Source of the DNA: Pseudomonadota bacterium
Lineage (GTDB): Bacteria; Desulfobacterota; Desulfobacteria; Desulfobacterales; RPRI01
Length of the DNA stretch: 54,869 nt
Assembly (NCBI GenBank): GCA_018901125.1
Contig: JAHIFE010000140.1
Location: 1 to 54,869, forward strand
Direction: 5' to 3'
Part shown: positions 51,649 to 54,869 of the stretch, in pieces
Layout: each line of letters opens with the position of its first letter
Numbering within the stretch: position 1 is the first letter of the stretch
The notes under the pieces: generated by a model
The model's input: only the letters and a program-made list of their open reading frames with translations
Told to the model about the DNA's origin: nothing
The model's database searches: none
Program-made: the position numbers and the translations under genes

Positions 51649-53052
51649 CTACAGTTTTATTACTCTCATCATGTTTGTAGTTCCTTCAACATATTCCTTA
51701 GAACCAGATGTGATCACGACAAGATCTCCTTTCGATACATGTTTTGAAGAAAGCGCCGATATAGCTGAATCGTCACTACTGCAACTCATATCATCTGAGT
51801 AGACAACAAGGCTTGGCAGACATCCCCAGTAAAGGGCGAGGCGTCTTGCAGTGGCCTTTTCAGGAGAAAGGGCTATGATTATAGGTTTGGGCCTGAAACG
51901 TGAAATATGTGCAGCTGTTGAACCGGAACGTGTTGTTGCAATAATAGCCTTGACATTAAGATGATCTGCAAGAATGCATGAAGCAAACGCAACCGAATGG
52001 GAAATATCTGTTTTCGGCATAAGATTTAAGTATTTTTCATGCGGATAATTTTCTTCTGCGCTTTCGGCTATTCTGCTCATGTATTGAACCGATTGAACAG
52101 GGTAGTCACCGGATGCCGTTTCTTCAGAAAGCATAATAGCATCAGCCCCGTCTAATACAGCATTTGCGACATCATTAGCTTCCGCCCTTGTAGGCCGTGG
52201 TGAATTGACCATGGAACGTAGCATCTGGGTAGCTATAATGACCGGTTTACCCATATCGTTTGCTATTTTAACAAGCATTTTCTGAATATTCGGTACTTTT
52301 TCAAGGGGTATCTCAACACCAAGGTCGCCACGTGCAACCATTATCCCATCCGATACTTCCATTATTTCTTCTATATTATCAAGGGCTTCATGCTTTTCTA
52401 TTTTTGCTATAACAGGAGTGTTTTTATTTTCTTTTTTAATTATATTTTTGAGAAAAATGATATCTTTTGCACTTCTTACAAACGAAAGCGCAACATAATC
52501 TACATTGTTTTTAAGCCCGAAAACAAGATCTCTCTGATCTTTATACGTCATTGCATCAGCTTTTATTGTGCCTGTAGGAAGGTTTATCCCTTTATTTGAA
52601 GTAAGAATTCCGCCGGTTATGACTTCACAGATTATATCGGTATGGCTAATCCTTTTTACAACAAGCTCCAACATACCGTCTGCAAGCAAGATTCTGTCTT
52701 CCGGGTTAACATCAGAGGAAAGACTTTGATATGATACTGAAACCATCTCAGAACTACCTTCAACAATTCTGCTTGTCAGTGTAAAAGTCTGACCAGGATC
52801 AAGACGTACCCCCGGTTCTTTAACTTTTCCCACCCTGATTTTTGGACCGCAAAGATCCTGCAAAATAGCTATATGCACACCAAGCCTGTCTGAAATAGCT
52901 CGAATGTCGTTCATTTTTTGAAGATGTTCTTCATGAGAACCATGTGAAAAATTCAATCTGGCAACATTCATTCCGTTTAAAATAAGTTTTTCTAAAACTT
53001 CGGGGGACTCGCTGGATGGACCTATTGTGCATACAATTTTTGTTCTCGGCAT
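51649..53052 (-). CDS. pyk: Pyruvate kinase
   Basis: A 467-residue pyruvate kinase. The start PRTKIVCTIGPSSESPEVLEKLI, the catalytic lysine segment PVIAKIEKHEAL, the metal-binding DGIMVARGDLGVEIP and MLSEETASGDYP are all present. The C-terminal regulatory domain (from about 340) is complete. It makes pyruvate and ATP from phosphoenolpyruvate and ADP in lower glycolysis. AAGGATG precedes the ATG at 53052. It is single, with a palindromic element directly upstream. Confidence 0.97.
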   Translation of the reverse strand: MPRTKIVCTIGPSSESPEVLEKLILNGMNVARLNFSHGSHEEHLQKMNDIRAISDRLGVHIAILQDLCGPKIRVGKVKEPGVRLDPGQTFTLTSRIVEGSSEMVSVSYQSLSSDVNPEDRILLADGMLELVVKRISHTDIICEVITGGILTSNKGINLPTGTIKADAMTYKDQRDLVFGLKNNVDYVALSFVRSAKDIIFLKNIIKKENKNTPVIAKIEKHEALDNIEEIMEVSDGIMVARGDLGVEIPLEKVPNIQKMLVKIANDMGKPVIIATQMLRSMVNSPRPTRAEANDVANAVLDGADAIMLSEETASGDYPVQSVQYMSRIAESAEENYPHEKYLNLMPKTDISHSVAFASCILADHLNVKAIIATTRSGSTAAHISRFRPKPIIIALSPEKATARRLALYWGCLPSLVVYSDDMSCSSDDSAISALSSKHVSKGDLVVITSGSKEYVEGTTNMMRVIKL

Positions 53053-53083
53053 TATATATCATCCTTTTTGCAATTATTTAATA

Positions 53084-53269
53084 CTTAGGAACTGGAAATG
53101 AATAACTCATCGTTTTCGCATCCCATCTTTAAGCCATCTTTGGCTGATCTTCAATCGCAAAATCCTCAACGTAGCTCGCTACGTTTGCGGTTTTGCTCAA
53201 TCAGATCAGCCAAATCTGACCTAAATCTGGGCGCGAAATTCAATGATTTATTCATTTCCAGTTCCTAAG
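53084..53269. mobile_element. Palindromic MITE-like element
   Basis: The element is framed by perfect 22-bp inverted repeats (53084-53105 and 53248-53269, CTTAGGAACTGGAAATGAAT and its reverse complement). Inside are nested inverted pieces (TTTGGCTGATCT / AGATCAGCCAAA; AACGTAGC-TC-GCTACGTT), so the whole 186 bp can fold into one long hairpin. It has no ORF. The right arm reaches into holA and contains that gene's stop codon. The element is thus probably a non-autonomous transposon copy or a REP-like hairpin. Confidence 0.8.
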
Positions 53270-54749
53270 ATCGGCGGCAAATGTTCAATATAACATTTTC
53301 AAGCACCATTTTGGGATTCTGGACGGATGATTTAAGGTGCAGGTCGGCATTTTTCAGGCATTCAAATGCAAAAACAAGTTCATCCATACTGAATTTTTCA
53401 GATTTTTTAATCAACTCCCATAAAGGATAAGGACTTTTTGAATTTTTAGCAATTAAAAGATCAGTACCTGTTTTGCTTTTCTTTTTTGCAGTTTTTTTCT
53501 TCTGATCACAATTATTATCAGCATGTTGCTCGCCCGATAAATAATCGTCCCAGGATTCGATATGGTTAGATAATTCATCCTCATACTTGTCCAAAGCAGG
53601 TTTGGTGACAGAAACAAAACGAGGATATGGAAAACCGGCTTCCCAAGTTTTACTGTATGAACTCTTTGAAAATCCTTTAACACAGATAATTTTTCTGATC
53701 TGGTTTATTATTGCAGAAAGAGCCTGAAGAGGATGAATTCCTGCATAAAGAATTGAATCAAGGTAAAGCAAAGAATCTGTAATATTTCTGTTGGATACGG
53801 CGTTCGTAAATTCATAAATTGGATCCAGCTTTGTCTTTTTTAAGACAGTTTTAACGTCTTCTGCAGTTATCTCATTTTTATCCGTATAAGTTATCAGTTT
53901 TTCAAGGTTATTCAAAAAAGTACGCAGATCAAATCCGGTCATTTCATACATTGCAAGATATGCATCATTATCTATCGTCTTGCCGCTTTTTGTAAGTATT
54001 TCATTCATTCTTTCCCTAATAATGTTTTCCCTCACACTCTTTTCGTTTTTGGATTCACCTTTCGGAACCTGGCAATCGATTATAATCCCTTTCTCTTTTA
54101 GAGCCTTATAAAGAATCAACCTCTTATCAACAAGCTGTGCCGTAACTACCATATGGTTTCCTTCCGGGAAACCCTTATCAATAGCCTTAAGAAAAAAAGG
54201 GGCACTTTCTATCGATTCGGAAATACTGACATTGTTATCAAGGCAATATGAGATGATATCATCAATCCATGAATCGTCCGATTCAGCGGCATCAATTTTT
54301 ATTGATTTGCTTCTGTTCTTTTTATCAACATCATCAAAAGAAAGCCCGAGCAAAGACATAGTACTCGCAAAAAGGTTCGCGGCTTTTTTCATGTCTTTTC
54401 TATCGTAAAATTCTTTCACTTTTTCCAAAAGACTCGCATGGCTCTCTTTGGAATAGAATATGTTTGAGTCGGTAAAGGCAACAACTTTTCTTCCGGACAT
54501 AAAAGAGAATGTGTTAGCACGTTCTACTGCGTCAAATATGTTTTCATTTACCCCGTCAATTACATCGTAATTAAGGCTTTCAGATAATAAAGAGTTTGAA
54601 GAAGATTTTGGGAGCAATGCATTTAAAAGCTCTTCAAATGCAGTTTTGCATAGCAGATCTTCTCCATGTATAAGATAAACAGGGGAAAAGCCGGTTTCCT
54701 TTGCATCTTTGATATGATTTTTGAGTTCTTTATAATTTATTTCAGGCAT
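53265..54749 (-). CDS. holA: DNA polymerase III delta subunit, long form
   Basis: A 494-residue clamp-loader delta protein, longer than the usual 340 or so. It opens with the AAA-like domain (PVYLIHGEDLLCKTAFEELL) and has GFDLRTFLNNLEKLITY, DPIYEFTNAV and HPLQALSAIINQIRKI in the domain III part. Extra length comes from an insertion between about residues 115 and 185 and from a Lys-rich piece (KKKTAKKKSKTG) near residue 425. The in-frame TTG at 54767 is not needed; ATG 54749 opens MPEINYKELKNHI. The stop TAG is inside the MITE arm, so the last two codons come from or abut the insertion. Confidence 0.9.
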   Translation of the reverse strand: MPEINYKELKNHIKDAKETGFSPVYLIHGEDLLCKTAFEELLNALLPKSSSNSLLSESLNYDVIDGVNENIFDAVERANTFSFMSGRKVVAFTDSNIFYSKESHASLLEKVKEFYDRKDMKKAANLFASTMSLLGLSFDDVDKKNRSKSIKIDAAESDDSWIDDIISYCLDNNVSISESIESAPFFLKAIDKGFPEGNHMVVTAQLVDKRLILYKALKEKGIIIDCQVPKGESKNEKSVRENIIRERMNEILTKSGKTIDNDAYLAMYEMTGFDLRTFLNNLEKLITYTDKNEITAEDVKTVLKKTKLDPIYEFTNAVSNRNITDSLLYLDSILYAGIHPLQALSAIINQIRKIICVKGFSKSSYSKTWEAGFPYPRFVSVTKPALDKYEDELSNHIESWDDYLSGEQHADNNCDQKKKTAKKKSKTGTDLLIAKNSKSPYPLWELIKKSEKFSMDELVFAFECLKNADLHLKSSVQNPKMVLENVILNICRRS

Positions 54750-54760
54750 ATAAATAAAGG

Positions 54761-54795
54761 GTTCCAAGGTTCATGGTTCAAGGTTCAAAGGTTTT
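54761..54795. repeat. GGTTCAAGGTTC tract
   Basis: GTTCCAAGGTTCATGGTTCA and AGGTTCAAAGG repeat the AAGGTTC heptamer also found at 51531. It lies directly upstream of holA on the minus strand and next to the terminal palindromic repeat. Confidence 0.65.
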
Positions 54796-54810
54796 GGTTA
54801 TATTTTAACG

Positions 54811-54869
54811 GTGGAGCCACTTTCAAAACGTTTCAGTTTGGTCAAGGTCAAGGCGGATGAAAATTTTAA
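54811..54869. repeat. Dispersed palindromic repeat (MITE-like), left arm cut by the window end
   Basis: GTGGAGCCACTTTCAAAACG (54811-54830) is the approximate reverse complement of the end of the first repeat copy (124-142). The following bases 54839-54869 equal positions 1-31 with one change. The window ends inside this copy. Confidence 0.7.

Noticed and set aside
51520-51747. 75-residue plus-strand protein
   Set aside because: It is a translation of the AAGGTTC repeat tract (RFKVQGSRFK) running into the antisense of pyruvate kinase.
1-54869. CRISPR array, tRNA or rRNA genes
   Set aside because: No regularly spaced direct repeats and no tRNA/rRNA signatures were seen on either strand on reading; a covariance search would be needed to be sure for tRNA.

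Overview
The window looks like a chromosomal contig from a mesophilic, strictly anaerobic Desulfobacterota bacterium of the sulfate-reducing Desulfobacterales type. This is inferred from AT-rich DNA (roughly 40% GC by eye) and from gene content: an aldehyde:ferredoxin-oxidoreductase-family tungsto/molybdoenzyme, several Fe-S flavoenzyme systems, HypA/HypB, an FmdE-family protein beside a TonB/FecCD-type uptake system, and housekeeping genes of a complete oxidizer (AcnA). No rRNA, tRNA or CRISPR array was seen.

Layout. 1-8.3 kb is housekeeping: a TIGR01777-type epimerase; on the minus strand pabA, a pabB-pabC fusion and acnA; then a D,D-carboxypeptidase. 8.3-28.5 kb is a catabolic-looking block. 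Two paralogous regulators of unusual build (XRE helix-turn-helix at the N terminus, long unassigned middle, IS1 InsA-like zinc ribbon plus HTH at the C terminus) each sit divergently next to a metabolic set: 8339-9994 beside a DUF1329 exported protein, and 19245-20744 beside an aldehyde dehydrogenase/SDR pair. Between them lie a sigma-54 activator, a divergent operon of OYE-like Fe-S flavoenzyme, cysteine-rich Fe-S protein, HypA and HypB, and a UroD-like protein without the zinc ligands of the corrinoid methyltransferases. After a strong terminator come ferredoxin, AOR-family enzyme, a Tat-exported FrdA-like flavoprotein and its FrdB-like partner. The substrate cannot be read from sequence. 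An enal/dienoyl reduction plus alcohol/aldehyde oxidation chemistry, as for a terpenoid, steroid or aryl-propanoid compound, would fit the enzyme classes.

28.6-39.9 kb carries phosphofructokinase, an MFS exporter, an uptake island (TonB-dependent receptor, FmdE-family protein, FecCD permease, ATPase, binding protein) for an unidentified metal chelate or cofactor, and a LemA-TPM-TPM set.

39.9-43.6 kb is a decayed accessory patch: an O-antigen ligase next to a truncated second copy, the C-terminal end of a glycosyltransferase, an internally deleted group II intron, and a well-formed integron-type attC site between two small minus-strand genes. No integrase is visible, so this may be a piece of a cassette array without integrase.

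43.7-51.5 kb is a minus-strand operon: HlyD-type adaptor, MacB/LolCDE-like ATPases and three FtsX-type permeases, a methyltransferase, a short isoprenyl-diphosphate-synthase-like protein and a tiny diheme lipoprotein. It suggests envelope export of a methylated lipid or isoprenoid, but that is inference. The end holds pyruvate kinase, a palindromic MITE that supplies the stop codon of holA, and holA. Both ends of the window fall inside copies of one dispersed palindromic repeat, which probably explains why the contig begins and ends there.
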